Assembly: GCF_018736045.1 (NCBI RefSeq)
Contig: NZ_CP076133.1
Location: 248,001 to 312,000 of the forward strand
Origin: Flammeovirga yaeyamensis
Lineage (GTDB): Bacteria; Bacteroidota; Bacteroidia; Cytophagales; Flammeovirgaceae
DNA length: 64,000 nt
Direction: 5' to 3'
Of the stretch, positions 36,298 to 45,704 are shown piece by piece; within the stretch, counting starts at the first letter, position 1, and each line of letters begins with the position of its first letter. Made by a program: the position numbers and the translations under genes. The notes under the pieces were generated by a model that did not search any database, was not told where the DNA came from, and worked only from the letters and a program-made list of their open reading frames with translations.

Positions 36298-38175
36298 TTA
36301 TTCTGCTAATGCAGGCTCTTGTACTTTTTCTGGAACCTTCTTCGGATCTTCCGGTAATTTATCGTACCAGTTTTTCTTCAAGATTAAAGTGGTGATGATC
36401 AAAACAGCGGCTGTCGATAGTATGCCCATTTCTTCTTTGATCACGATGTATAATGGAAGTAATGTTAGGGTGGCTTGCCATACGATACCCGTTACCACGT
36501 TAAACATATCCTTTTTAAAGTCCTTGTTCCCTTCAAAAGTGGGATCGGTAGCCATTACTTTCTTCTTGATAGGCCCCCAGAATCCCCAAGGTTTTACCGT
36601 TTTATAGAAGTTGACCAACGTTTTCTCTTCTGTTGCTGGCGTTAATAATGTTCCGGCTACACAACCAACTAAGGATACCAAGAACAATAACGGGAAGTAG
36701 TACAATTCCAAGGTCTGCTTAAATACTAATGGGAAGATCATAGAAGCTGCTATACCTGCTGCCATTCCCCAGAAGAAACCGTGACCATTAAATCTCCACC
36801 AGTGCCATTTTAAGAAGTTGGCTGCGATGTATCCACCGTAAAGTGCTGATACGATCCACTGTAGAACGGAGTTGATATTTTCTACATACAAACCAATGAT
36901 TGTACTGATGACCACAACAGCTGCTGAAATAATATAACTCGCTCTCATTTGTAGTTTTCCACTTGCCTTAGGGTTGATATATCTCAAATAAATATCATTT
37001 ACTAAGTAGGCTGGAGCGGCATTTACTGTGGATGCGAATGTCGACATAAAAGCAGCTAATAGACCTGCGAGTAACAATCCCATCAATCCTGAAGGAACAA
37101 ACTCTTTGATTGCCATTGGTAGGATATTTTCGAAATCAAATCCTGTTCCTGCTTGGTTGATATCTCCACTGAAATACACCACGGCAAGAATGGTAAATCC
37201 ACCGATCATCAAATATCTTGGGAGGAACATAACTGCCGATACAAAACCACTCATCTTTGCGGCTTCTTTAGGTGACTTTGTCGACAAGATTTTTTGCATA
37301 TCAAAGTTAGGTGCTGGACCTGCCATCGATGCGAAGAATCCTTTAAACAACATCATCATAAAAAAGATAGAGAATGGAGTAAATCCGTCGTTTCCAATCT
37401 TATCGTTTACGGATGGAATGTAAGCCGACCAATCCATGTCTAAATCGTAACTAAACAATGGAGAATCCCATCCTTCTGGAACCATAGCCATTAAGGTATT
37501 GGAATCCACTTGTGTCATGGCAATTCCGGCAATGACAATGGCTGAAACCGTCATGATGCCGAATTGTAAAACGTCTGTCCAAACTATCGACAGCATACCG
37601 CCCATTACCACGTAGAAAGTAGCAATTGTTGTAAATAAAATACCGTAAACATAAGGTACTTGCTCTGGGGCTAAATCAAATGGCATGAACTGACCAACAT
37701 ACGACCAAGGAATAAATATTTCTATGAATTTACCGATACCGATAAATCCGTAAGATAAGAATCCAAGGCAACTTAATATTGCGAAGAAGACCACAATCAT
37801 ATGCGATAACTTTCCTCCTGTTCCATCACCGAAACGTGTTCTAATCCATTCAGCACCTGTCAATACATTCGATCTTCTTAGCCAAATCGACAAATAGATC
37901 ATTAAAAACACCTGGTTAAAAACCGGCCAAAGCCAAGGGATCCAAACACTTTTTAAACCATAAACAAAGCATAAATATACCATCCACATGGTGCCGGAGA
38001 TATCAAACATTCCGGAAGCATTGGATAACCCGAGCATGTACCACGGTAAAGAATTTCCTCCGAGGAAATAAGATTCCATGTTTTTGGAGGCCTGTTTTTT
38101 AAGATATATACCGATCACTACTGTAGACAGTAAGTAAAGCCCAATAATGATCAGATCTAATAATTCTAGTTGCAT
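36298..38175 (-). CDS. Sodium:solute symporter (SSS family), probable mannobiose importer
   Basis: 625 residues with about 14 membrane helices and no signal peptide. SSS features are YLLSTVVIGIYLKKQASK, MESYFLGGNSLPWYMLGLSNASGMFDISG at the N-terminus (sodium-site helix 1), the FFASMAGPAPNFDMQ segment, and GLLLAGLLAAFMSTFASTVNAAPAYLVND (the helix 8 region). The family moves sugars, vitamins or amino acids with Na+. Position between GH130 and GH26 matches the B. fragilis cluster, where the symporter is proposed to bring mannobiose through the inner membrane. The substrate is thus inferred from context. Confidence 0.9.
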   Translation of the reverse strand: MQLELLDLIIIGLYLLSTVVIGIYLKKQASKNMESYFLGGNSLPWYMLGLSNASGMFDISGTMWMVYLCFVYGLKSVWIPWLWPVFNQVFLMIYLSIWLRRSNVLTGAEWIRTRFGDGTGGKLSHMIVVFFAILSCLGFLSYGFIGIGKFIEIFIPWSYVGQFMPFDLAPEQVPYVYGILFTTIATFYVVMGGMLSIVWTDVLQFGIMTVSAIVIAGIAMTQVDSNTLMAMVPEGWDSPLFSYDLDMDWSAYIPSVNDKIGNDGFTPFSIFFMMMLFKGFFASMAGPAPNFDMQKILSTKSPKEAAKMSGFVSAVMFLPRYLMIGGFTILAVVYFSGDINQAGTGFDFENILPMAIKEFVPSGLMGLLLAGLLAAFMSTFASTVNAAPAYLVNDIYLRYINPKASGKLQMRASYIISAAVVVISTIIGLYVENINSVLQWIVSALYGGYIAANFLKWHWWRFNGHGFFWGMAAGIAASMIFPLVFKQTLELYYFPLLFLVSLVGCVAGTLLTPATEEKTLVNFYKTVKPWGFWGPIKKKVMATDPTFEGNKDFKKDMFNVVTGIVWQATLTLLPLYIVIKEEMGILSTAAVLIITTLILKKNWYDKLPEDPKKVPEKVQEPALAE

Positions 38176-38189
38176 AATGAGTTTGTTAA

Positions 38190-39326
38190 TTAATTCACTT
38201 TCATATTCATCAAATCAGACTCAAAGAGAATGCTCGGATCTTCTTTGAATTTGATAAAGTCTTTGGCAGAAGAGTGGCCTTTGTAAGGCACATAAAAATG
38301 ATCTCTCTGCTCTTTTTGATAGTTGGCGTTTCTCCAAAGCATCACATAAGCGGCTTTCTTCGTCCATTCATTGTGATTCAGCTTGTCCAATAACTTGGTG
38401 GTAAAAAACTGATCGTCTGTAACCGCTTCTAAACCAGATTCTGTAAACGCACAGATTTTATTCTTTTGTTGGGCCAATTTGGCTACCGTTTCCAATTCTC
38501 TAATGACCCATTGCTCTCTTTCTGGAGTAGCGTTAGCACGGTAGGCACCGTAATCATCAAATCCTAAAACATCAACATATTTGTCGCCAGGATAACGCTC
38601 TAAATAACTTTCTTCAGAATCGAAGGCATCTGTAGAATACACATAAATGATGTTATGAATTCCTTTTTCATCTCTTAAATATTCCACTGTGAATTGCCAA
38701 AGTTTCTTGTAATCTTTGATCTCCACATTCTTTCCTCCCCACCAAAACCATGAGCCATTGTGCTCATGCCATGGTCTAAATAATACTGGAATTTTCTTAC
38801 CTTCTAATTCTAGGTCATCAACAAATTCGGCAAACAAGTCTAGCTTATTAATAAAGTCTTGGCGGTACTTTCCTCCCTTCATCATTTCGTGAAGTACTCT
38901 TGTGGTATCCCAAGAACTGCTATTTTCTTTTAAGTTGATCATGTGCCAACTCAAAGTGGTAATGCCTCCCCTCGAATACGACTCTTTGATATATCTTTTG
39001 ATGTCCTCGAAAGGAACACCATCTAAGTTTTTTTCCTCTCCAATATGTCCCATATCCCAACCATAAAGGCCAGGGTAATCTCCTGTCACATTCTTTACAT
39101 CCGATCCATTGCCCCACCAATGATACCCATAAGCCAAGTCGTCTTGATGTCCAAAAATTGTTTTTCCACTTTCGCTCACTTGATGTAATTGCTCGTATAA
39201 TGCTACCGTCTCCTTCGTTGCTTTCTTATCATTTAGCTTTGGTGTCTTTGCCTTATCTTCGGCTGTTCCAAAGTTTAGTGTGAGAAGTCCTATAAGAAAA
39301 GAAGCTGCTACTAATCTCTTTCTCAT
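38190..39326 (-). CDS. GH26 beta-mannanase, periplasmic
   Basis: 378 residues with a signal peptide but no lipobox, so most likely soluble in the periplasm. GH26 hallmarks: IFGHQDD near the N-terminus, GLYGWDMGH, acid/base E188 in FRPWHEHNGSWFWWG, LGFDDYG, and nucleophile E296 in AFTESGLE. It resembles ManA-type enzymes of Bacteroides that release mannobiose from mannan or manno-oligosaccharides (EC 3.2.1.78 / 3.2.1.100). It precedes the symporter by 14 nt, which fits a chain of mannobiose release and import. Exo- or endo-action cannot be told from the sequence. Confidence 0.93.
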   Translation of the reverse strand: MRKRLVAASFLIGLLTLNFGTAEDKAKTPKLNDKKATKETVALYEQLHQVSESGKTIFGHQDDLAYGYHWWGNGSDVKNVTGDYPGLYGWDMGHIGEEKNLDGVPFEDIKRYIKESYSRGGITTLSWHMINLKENSSSWDTTRVLHEMMKGGKYRQDFINKLDLFAEFVDDLELEGKKIPVLFRPWHEHNGSWFWWGGKNVEIKDYKKLWQFTVEYLRDEKGIHNIIYVYSTDAFDSEESYLERYPGDKYVDVLGFDDYGAYRANATPEREQWVIRELETVAKLAQQKNKICAFTESGLEAVTDDQFFTTKLLDKLNHNEWTKKAAYVMLWRNANYQKEQRDHFYVPYKGHSSAKDFIKFKEDPSILFESDLMNMKVN

Positions 39327-39346
39327 TGTCTTAATTATTAAAAAAT

Positions 39347-40387
39347 TTATTCTGAAGGCACATAAGTGTTATTGTAAAGCTGATCTAGATTCATCAGAAG
39401 AGAGGAGAACATATCTTCTCTTCTGGAAACGATCACCGATTTCCTTTCCAATAATACTTGGTCGGCCAACTCCCATGATTGACATGGCTTTTTGTAATTC
39501 CATTTCTTTGTTTCTGCTCTATCGATCCAATATTGAGGTCTTTCTACAGGAAAAGGTTTAATGTAGTTTCCTGTCCACCCACCAAACTCAGGATGATTTC
39601 GATGAATATTCGGATCTAAGAGGTACATAATGGGTAATGCTTCGTCGAGTACTAATTTCTGTTGAGTGCTTTTCGAAAGATAATTTCCTAAAGCACCAAA
39701 CTGCTGCACTTCGCTAAACATTTGTTTGGGCAGGTTCCCTTCCGAGATCCCTTTATAGGCCCAATCGTTTTCGATCCACCATAGATTTTTAAATCTTTCG
39801 AAAACTTCTGTTCTGCCCCATCCATTCCAATTAAGGTTTCCACAAACATCTTCGTCTGGAGATTTAATTCCCGAACCGATGGTAATTAACCTTATTTTCT
39901 GCTCGATATCTGGAGCAAGAAATAAAGCTTCTTTAATCAGTTTCATGTCGCCCAACACTAAGATGTATAAAGGGTGATCGTCTTCTTTTCTTGCGGTTCG
40001 AATAATAGTATTCGTTGCTTCATCAAGATTATTAATGACTTTACCCGATAATTCTTGTGGTGTTGGATAAGCATTGGTTTGAAACCCATAATTGTTATTT
40101 CCATAATCCGAGGAATACTGATCTAGAATGTCATCCAATCTATTTCTGCTCTCATCATCATTTTGACTGGCAATTATTGATTCAACTCTAACAATATTAG
40201 AGTGCCATAACAAATAGATAAGGGCATGTTCGTCTGCCTCAAAAAATGGAGTGGTATTGATATCGGTAATGACCATCAGTCTGGATCTCTCTAATCCAGT
40301 AGCATGATGCTGTTGAATCTCTTTGGAACAAGCACTCATTCCATAAAGGGATAAAAATAACAACACTATGTAGTATATATTCTTCAT
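39347..40387 (-). CDS. Lipoprotein with nucleoside-hydrolase-like (Sde182/DUF1593) domain
   Basis: 346 residues. Lipobox MSAC (C20). The body resembles the nucleoside-hydrolase-like domain of Sde182-type 'cellulose-binding' proteins: SRLMVITDINTTPFFEADEHALIYLL at the start, VRVESIIAS, YILVLGDMKLIKEAL, ITIGSGIKSPDED, ENDWAYKGI and FGGWTGNY. The nucleoside-hydrolase calcium site (DxDxxxDD) is not intact, so ordinary ribohydrolase activity is doubtful. It is the first gene of the minus-strand mannan operon, 20 nt before GH26. A role in binding or cleaving a mannan side group is possible but unproven. Confidence 0.72.
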   Translation of the reverse strand: MKNIYYIVLLFLSLYGMSACSKEIQQHHATGLERSRLMVITDINTTPFFEADEHALIYLLWHSNIVRVESIIASQNDDESRNRLDDILDQYSSDYGNNNYGFQTNAYPTPQELSGKVINNLDEATNTIIRTARKEDDHPLYILVLGDMKLIKEALFLAPDIEQKIRLITIGSGIKSPDEDVCGNLNWNGWGRTEVFERFKNLWWIENDWAYKGISEGNLPKQMFSEVQQFGALGNYLSKSTQQKLVLDEALPIMYLLDPNIHRNHPEFGGWTGNYIKPFPVERPQYWIDRAETKKWNYKKPCQSWELADQVLLERKSVIVSRREDMFSSLLMNLDQLYNNTYVPSE

Positions 40388-40518
40388 ATAAATCTCTGAT
40401 GTGTTACCTGATTTTCAATATCATGTTTCAAATGTACATCAAACACCTATGGAGGGATATGGAGTTTTTTATTTTATATGATGACAGCCATTTGACATAT
40501 AGACAGAAATAGCTATTT

Positions 40519-40536
40519 AAAAAGTGGTACTTTTTT
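40519..40536. promoter_or_regulatory. Palindromic operator candidate in the divergent mannan promoter region
   Basis: AAAAAGT-GGT-ACTTTTT (40519-40535) overlaps AGTGGTACTTTTTT (40523-40536), a 12/14 match to the arm at 27398-27411. A weaker AGGAGTATTATTTTTT lies at 40576-40591. The site is 132 nt before the Sde182-like gene and ~450 nt before SusC. The 600-bp gap 40388-40987 is otherwise very AT-rich, with a -7 element at 40892. Confidence 0.4.
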
Positions 40537-40891
40537 TACACAATCATCAATTAAACATATATTAAGGTAGTTTTTAGGAGTATTATTTTTTCAATTCTAT
40601 GGTAAGAAATAGGAGAAATATGTTTCAAAAAAAAGTCATTTTCATCAAAATAAAATCGATGTACCATTTGTTAAATTATCGGGATATTTTAATTTTTTCC
40701 ACTTTTTGTTCCATATTGATTAAACAATGAAGATGAATTACAAACTACAATGACAATGACTACGAAGAAAGGGTATTTTTTCATCAACTCTGAAAAATTA
40801 TTCCCTAAATGAAAATTCTGTTCTGAGAAAAATATATTTTTTTCAACTCCTTTTTGTAAAAAAACAACCTATAATTAAATAGTGTCCACCC

Positions 40892-40899
40892 TACATTTG
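40892..40899 (+). promoter_or_regulatory. -7 element for the SusCD operon
   Basis: TACATTTG matches TAnnTTTG exactly, 88 nt before the SusC ATG. No well-spaced TTG -33 element is visible (the nearest TTTG ends 35 nt upstream), as expected if an activator such as the HTCS is needed. Confidence 0.4.
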
Positions 40900-40987
40900 T
40901 AAACATAAAGCCGCGGTTATTATTACTTATAAATTTCAACTAAACTATTTAGGTTGAATTAAAACAAAACGATAAAAAAAGATAATC

Positions 40988-43900
40988 ATGCAGATCTTAA
41001 AAAATTTTTTTCTGCTGTTCGTCGCTATTACACTATCAATTAGTGCTTACGCACAAGAACGTACTATACAAGGTAGTATAACAGATGAAACAGGTGGTCC
41101 GCTTCCAGGGGTGAATGTCAGCATTCAAGGAACAACGATTGGAACGATTACAGACTTTGACGGTAAGTTTAGATTAAAGATTACAACAGATGATACTATT
41201 TTAAGCTTTTCATCTATCGGTTACAAAACGGTAGAACTTCCAGTAGGAGCACAAACAGAAATTAACTTACAAATGGAAGTTGATTTAGAAGAGTTAGAAG
41301 AAGTTGTTGTTATTGGTTACGGTACTGCAAAGAAAAGTGATGTTACAGGATCAGTATCTACAGTAAAACAAGAAGAACTAACGGTAATTGCTACAGAGGA
41401 TGTAAACAAAGCGCTTCAAGGTCGTGTACCAGGTGTTCAAGTAACCAACTCTGGTAATCCTGCAAGTGGATCAAAAGTAAGAGTAAGAGGTATTGGTACC
41501 ATCAATAATTCTGAACCTTTATATGTTGTGGATGGATTCCCTATGCAAGATATCTCTCATATTGCTCCTCAGGATGTAGAGTCGATGGAAGTATTGAAAG
41601 ATGCATCAGCAACGGCTGTATACGGTTCAAGAGGTGCCAATGGTGTTATCTTAATCACAACTAAAAGAGGTAAAGCAGGCAGCAAGTACACTTACACTTT
41701 TAATGCACAGGCTGGTGTAAAAGAAGCATCGAATGTGATTGAAATGGCCAATGCTTCTGAATATGCTCAACTAGGTTTAGAAGCTAATCGCTTTGCGGAA
41801 GGAACTGACGAATTTGAACAATTAAGTTATGTAGCCAACGGGAATTATCAAGGAACGGATTGGCAAGACGAACTATTGAGACAAGGTTCTTTCCAAAACT
41901 ACAACTTTGGTATTAATGGTGGATCAGAAAAGAATCAGTTTAATTTCTCTACATCATATGTAAAAGACGAAGGTATTCTTAAAGGAACAGATTTAGAGAA
42001 GTTCTTCGTGAAATTTAATAACAACCACAAGCTAACTCGTTGGTTAGACTTTGGACAAAATATTGCCTATACGCACGCAAATTACTCTTTAACGAACTTG
42101 AATGATATCTATTCAAGTCCTTTGACACAAGCTTTATGGGTAGACCCAATTACGCCAGTATACAACCCTGATGGATCGTATGCAAGAGCCAATTGGTCGT
42201 ACAACAACAACCCAGCAAGAATGGCTGAACAAGAGCAATACAAACGCTCTTTCGATAACAGAATTGTAGGTAACTTCTCTTTAAATGCGAAAGCAACAAA
42301 AGACCTATCGTTCACTTCTAACTTTGGTGTAGATTACAGAAATCAATCTCAAAAAATGTATCTACCAGAATACTATGTTTCTAACGAGGAACAAAGAATG
42401 ATTTCTCAGTTGGATGAGCATAGAAACATTCGCTTTGACTGGGTTTGGTCTAACTATGCCAACTATACGAAAACTTTCGGAAAACATACTGTTGGTGGTA
42501 TGGTCGGTATGGAGATGCAATACTTTAGCTACAATAACATGATGGCGACAGGTTATGATGTTCCTTTTAACGAAAACATGCGCTACTTAGGTGCTGCAAA
42601 AGGATCTGATTTCTTCTCTACTTCTAACCAAGGGGCTAACGCATTGCAATCGTACTTCGCTCGTGCGAACTACAGCTTTGATAACAAGTACTTATTAACG
42701 GCAACATTTAGAGCGGATGGTTCTTCGAAATTTGCTGACGGAAATCGTTGGGGTTTCTTCCCTTCATTCTCGGCTGGTTGGAACATTAAAGAAGAGGATT
42801 TCATCAAAGAGTCTGATATTGTTTCTCAGTTAAAATTAAGAGCTGGATGGGGTGAAGTAGGTAACCAATCGTCTGCAGGTAACAACGATTACTTATCAAC
42901 TGTAACTAACAACCTTCGATATGTAGTCGACGGACAAGTGATTGAGGGTAGAATCCCAACCACTTTATCTAACCCAGATTTAAGATGGGAATCTTCGGAA
43001 ATGACCAACATTGGTGTAGACATGGGCTTGTTCAACGATCAGTTAACGTTTAGTGCAGAATACTTTATCAAGAATACGAAAGATATGGTAGTGCCTCAGC
43101 CAGTACCTGATTATGTAGGTGCTAACTCACCAAATGTGAACGTGGGTACAATGCAAAACAAAGGTTTTGAATTTGCCATCAACTATAGAAACGTAGAACA
43201 CGAAGTGAAGTGGAATATTGGCGCAAACATCGCTGTGATCCAAAATCAGGTGACAAACCTTGGAGAAACAGGTCACATTGATGGAGGTTACATCGATAAA
43301 TTAGGTTTTACAACTAGAACAGAGGAAGGTCAAGAAATTGCTTACTTCTACGGATATCAAACAGATGGTATCTTTAGATCTCAAGAGGAATTAGATGCCC
43401 ATGTAGACGGAGAGGGTAATCCTTTACAACCTAATGCGGGTATCGGTGATGTGAAGTTCGTAGATGCCAATGGTGATGGCGTGATTGATGATGATGATAA
43501 AATGAACTTAGGTTCGGCAATCCCAACTTTCACGGGTTCATTCAACATCGGTATGGAATACAAAGGATTTGATTTAAATCTATTCTTTACTGGTTCTTAT
43601 GGTAATGAAGTAGCGAACATTCAAAAGTTCTGGATCGAAGATTCAAACGTTCAGAAGAACCAAACGAAGAACTACTACGATAATCGTTTCCACCCAGTAA
43701 ACAATCCTGATGGTACAATGCCAAGAGTGGTTTCTGGTGATCCGAATAACAACCGTAGATTCTCAGATAGATATGTGGAAGATGCTTCTTACCTAAGATT
43801 ACAAAACGTTCAGTTAGGTTACTCATTCAGCGACAATGTATGTAAGAAAATGCATATGCAACGCTTCAGAGTATACGCATCAGTAGATAACTTATTTACA

Positions 43901-44029
43901 CTAACCAACTATAGCGGTTACGACCCAGAGGTGCCTGACCACTACGGTGATCCACTTGCACAAGGTATCGATATTGGAAACTATCCAAAATCAAGAACAT
44001 TTTCAGTAGGCTTAAATGTTACTTTTTAA
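40988..44029 (+). CDS. SusC-type TonB-dependent outer-membrane transporter
   Basis: 1013 residues. Signal peptide (1-22), a carboxypeptidase-regulatory-like domain (~26-105; GPLPGVNVSIQGT, TDFDGKF), TonB box region EEVVVIGYGT, plug domain (~115-225, with GRVPGVQV, VRVRGIGTI, PLYVVDGFP and YGSRGANGVILITTKRG) and a beta-barrel to the C-terminal Phe (VGLNVTF). It imports manno-oligosaccharides through the outer membrane together with the SusD lipoprotein 27 nt downstream. Divergent from the enzyme operon, sharing the 600-bp regulatory region. The substrate is inferred from the locus. Confidence 0.96.
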   Translation: MQILKNFFLLFVAITLSISAYAQERTIQGSITDETGGPLPGVNVSIQGTTIGTITDFDGKFRLKITTDDTILSFSSIGYKTVELPVGAQTEINLQMEVDLEELEEVVVIGYGTAKKSDVTGSVSTVKQEELTVIATEDVNKALQGRVPGVQVTNSGNPASGSKVRVRGIGTINNSEPLYVVDGFPMQDISHIAPQDVESMEVLKDASATAVYGSRGANGVILITTKRGKAGSKYTYTFNAQAGVKEASNVIEMANASEYAQLGLEANRFAEGTDEFEQLSYVANGNYQGTDWQDELLRQGSFQNYNFGINGGSEKNQFNFSTSYVKDEGILKGTDLEKFFVKFNNNHKLTRWLDFGQNIAYTHANYSLTNLNDIYSSPLTQALWVDPITPVYNPDGSYARANWSYNNNPARMAEQEQYKRSFDNRIVGNFSLNAKATKDLSFTSNFGVDYRNQSQKMYLPEYYVSNEEQRMISQLDEHRNIRFDWVWSNYANYTKTFGKHTVGGMVGMEMQYFSYNNMMATGYDVPFNENMRYLGAAKGSDFFSTSNQGANALQSYFARANYSFDNKYLLTATFRADGSSKFADGNRWGFFPSFSAGWNIKEEDFIKESDIVSQLKLRAGWGEVGNQSSAGNNDYLSTVTNNLRYVVDGQVIEGRIPTTLSNPDLRWESSEMTNIGVDMGLFNDQLTFSAEYFIKNTKDMVVPQPVPDYVGANSPNVNVGTMQNKGFEFAINYRNVEHEVKWNIGANIAVIQNQVTNLGETGHIDGGYIDKLGFTTRTEEGQEIAYFYGYQTDGIFRSQEELDAHVDGEGNPLQPNAGIGDVKFVDANGDGVIDDDDKMNLGSAIPTFTGSFNIGMEYKGFDLNLFFTGSYGNEVANIQKFWIEDSNVQKNQTKNYYDNRFHPVNNPDGTMPRVVSGDPNNNRRFSDRYVEDASYLRLQNVQLGYSFSDNVCKKMHMQRFRVYASVDNLFTLTNYSGYDPEVPDHYGDPLAQGIDIGNYPKSRTFSVGLNVTF

Positions 44030-44056
44030 TCTTCAACAACCAAAAGAAGAAAGGAA

Positions 44057-45679
44057 ATGAAACTAAGAAATATATTAATTAAAGTATTGGCATGTTCTAG
44101 TATGCTAATCGCAACATCAAGTTGTTCAAGTTTTCTAGATCGTGAACCACAAGGTCAGGCAGTAGATACACCCGTGTATTACGACGATGTGGAGAATGCT
44201 CAAATGGCGGTAAACGCTTGCTATCAAGCCATCGCTCAAGATCAAGGTGTAGTGGCACATATGCAAGAATGGATGTTCGGCGAAGTAATGTCGGATAACT
44301 CTTGGAAAGGTGGTTCTGACTTTGGTGATATGCAGGATGTTCAAATGTTGAAAGAGTGGACGGCAGTGAATGTAAATGCTACTTCTCACTCGGCATGGAA
44401 AACGTATTATCAAGCTATCCACAGAGCAAATACAGCGATTAAAGGTATTTCTCCTGCCACAAGTTTTGATGCTGAAATTCGTGATCAATTAGTTGGAGAA
44501 GCCCTTTTCATTAGAGCATATAGCTACTTCTACTTGGTTCGTTTATTTGGCGATGTGCCTTTATTTACTGAACCTGTTTCTCCAGATCAAATTGGTGCTG
44601 CTGGTAGAGCCCCTGTGAAAGAAGTGCTTACTCAAATTGAAGCTGATTTTGCGGAAGCGGCGGAAAAATTAGGAACAAAATCTGAAATGGAAGTAGGACG
44701 TGCTACTTCTGGTGCTGCTAAAGCATATCAAGCGAGAGTGGTGATGTACGATATCGGTATTTGGAATGCTAACGGCCACACTTGGCAAGAAGTATTTGAT
44801 TTAACCAATGAGGTGATTACTTCGAATCAATATTCTTTGGCTTTCAACTTGGCCACAGTGTTTGAAAAAGATGGTGAGAACGGAACAGGATCAATTTTCG
44901 AGGTGCAACATGAGACATCTAACACGGGTTGGGCAAACCAAAACACAGGTTCTACTTCTCCAATTCTAACGGCTCCTAGAGGTACGGCCGATATCAAAGG
45001 TTGGGGATGGGGATTCTTAAACCCAACTCAAGATTTGGTAGATGAATTCGAAGCCAACGATCCTCGTTTAGATTGGACAGCAGGTCAGGATGGTCAGTTT
45101 GCCCATGGTGTTGCTCAAGGTGTTGCCGAATCACAATTCTTATCGGGTTACTTCCCAAGAAAAGTATTGATGGATCAAGCTTTACGTCCGAACGAACAAT
45201 CGGACAACCCTCAGAACCAACGTAAGTTTAGATATGCTGATATCTTGTTGATGAATGCTGAAGCTGCTTATCATATCGGTAACGAAGCAACGGCTCGTCA
45301 GAGAGTAAATGAGGTGCGTGATAGAGCGAGATCGATGACTTATCCTAAAGGCTGGAACGAAGCAGACAATACGTACGCTGAAAGAGATAACTCTGGTGCA
45401 CTTCCAGAAGTAACAGCTACAGGAGAGCAATTATTGGAGGCAATCTATCACGAAAGAAGAGTGGAATTGGCTTTGGAAGGTCTTCGTTTATGGGACCTGA
45501 TGAGAACAGGTAAGTTAGAAACTGCCTTGAAAAAGGACAATATTGGCTACAGAGATGGTATTACTGGCGACATCGTTGTGGGTAATATGGACGGTAAGAA
45601 GTTAAACGGCATTCCTGTTCTTCCAATCCCTGCTGCTGAAGTAGCATCGTTCGGGTTAACGCAAAACCCTGGTTACTAA
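44057..45679 (+). CDS. SusD/RagB-type substrate-binding lipoprotein
   Basis: 540 residues. Lipobox TSSC (C23), SSFLDREPQG, then the TPR-rich SusD N-terminal half (LVGEALFIRAYSYFYLVRLFGDVPLFTEPV) and the C-terminal RagB/SusD region (FRYADILLMNAEAAY, AIYHERRVELALEGLRLWDLMRTGKL, GIPVLPIPAAEV). It forms the lid of the SusC transporter and captures glycan chains at the cell surface. The gene follows SusC by 27 nt and precedes the glycan-binding lipoprotein by 25 nt. Confidence 0.96.
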   Translation: MKLRNILIKVLACSSMLIATSSCSSFLDREPQGQAVDTPVYYDDVENAQMAVNACYQAIAQDQGVVAHMQEWMFGEVMSDNSWKGGSDFGDMQDVQMLKEWTAVNVNATSHSAWKTYYQAIHRANTAIKGISPATSFDAEIRDQLVGEALFIRAYSYFYLVRLFGDVPLFTEPVSPDQIGAAGRAPVKEVLTQIEADFAEAAEKLGTKSEMEVGRATSGAAKAYQARVVMYDIGIWNANGHTWQEVFDLTNEVITSNQYSLAFNLATVFEKDGENGTGSIFEVQHETSNTGWANQNTGSTSPILTAPRGTADIKGWGWGFLNPTQDLVDEFEANDPRLDWTAGQDGQFAHGVAQGVAESQFLSGYFPRKVLMDQALRPNEQSDNPQNQRKFRYADILLMNAEAAYHIGNEATARQRVNEVRDRARSMTYPKGWNEADNTYAERDNSGALPEVTATGEQLLEAIYHERRVELALEGLRLWDLMRTGKLETALKKDNIGYRDGITGDIVVGNMDGKKLNGIPVLPIPAAEVASFGLTQNPGY

Positions 45680-45704
45680 TTCCTCATTACAAAGAATAAA
45701 GATC

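Noticed and set aside
40853-40899. Complete TTTG / TAnnTTTG promoter for SusC
   Set aside because: The TTTG at 40853-40856 is 35 nt from the -7 element, too far; only the -7 element was kept.
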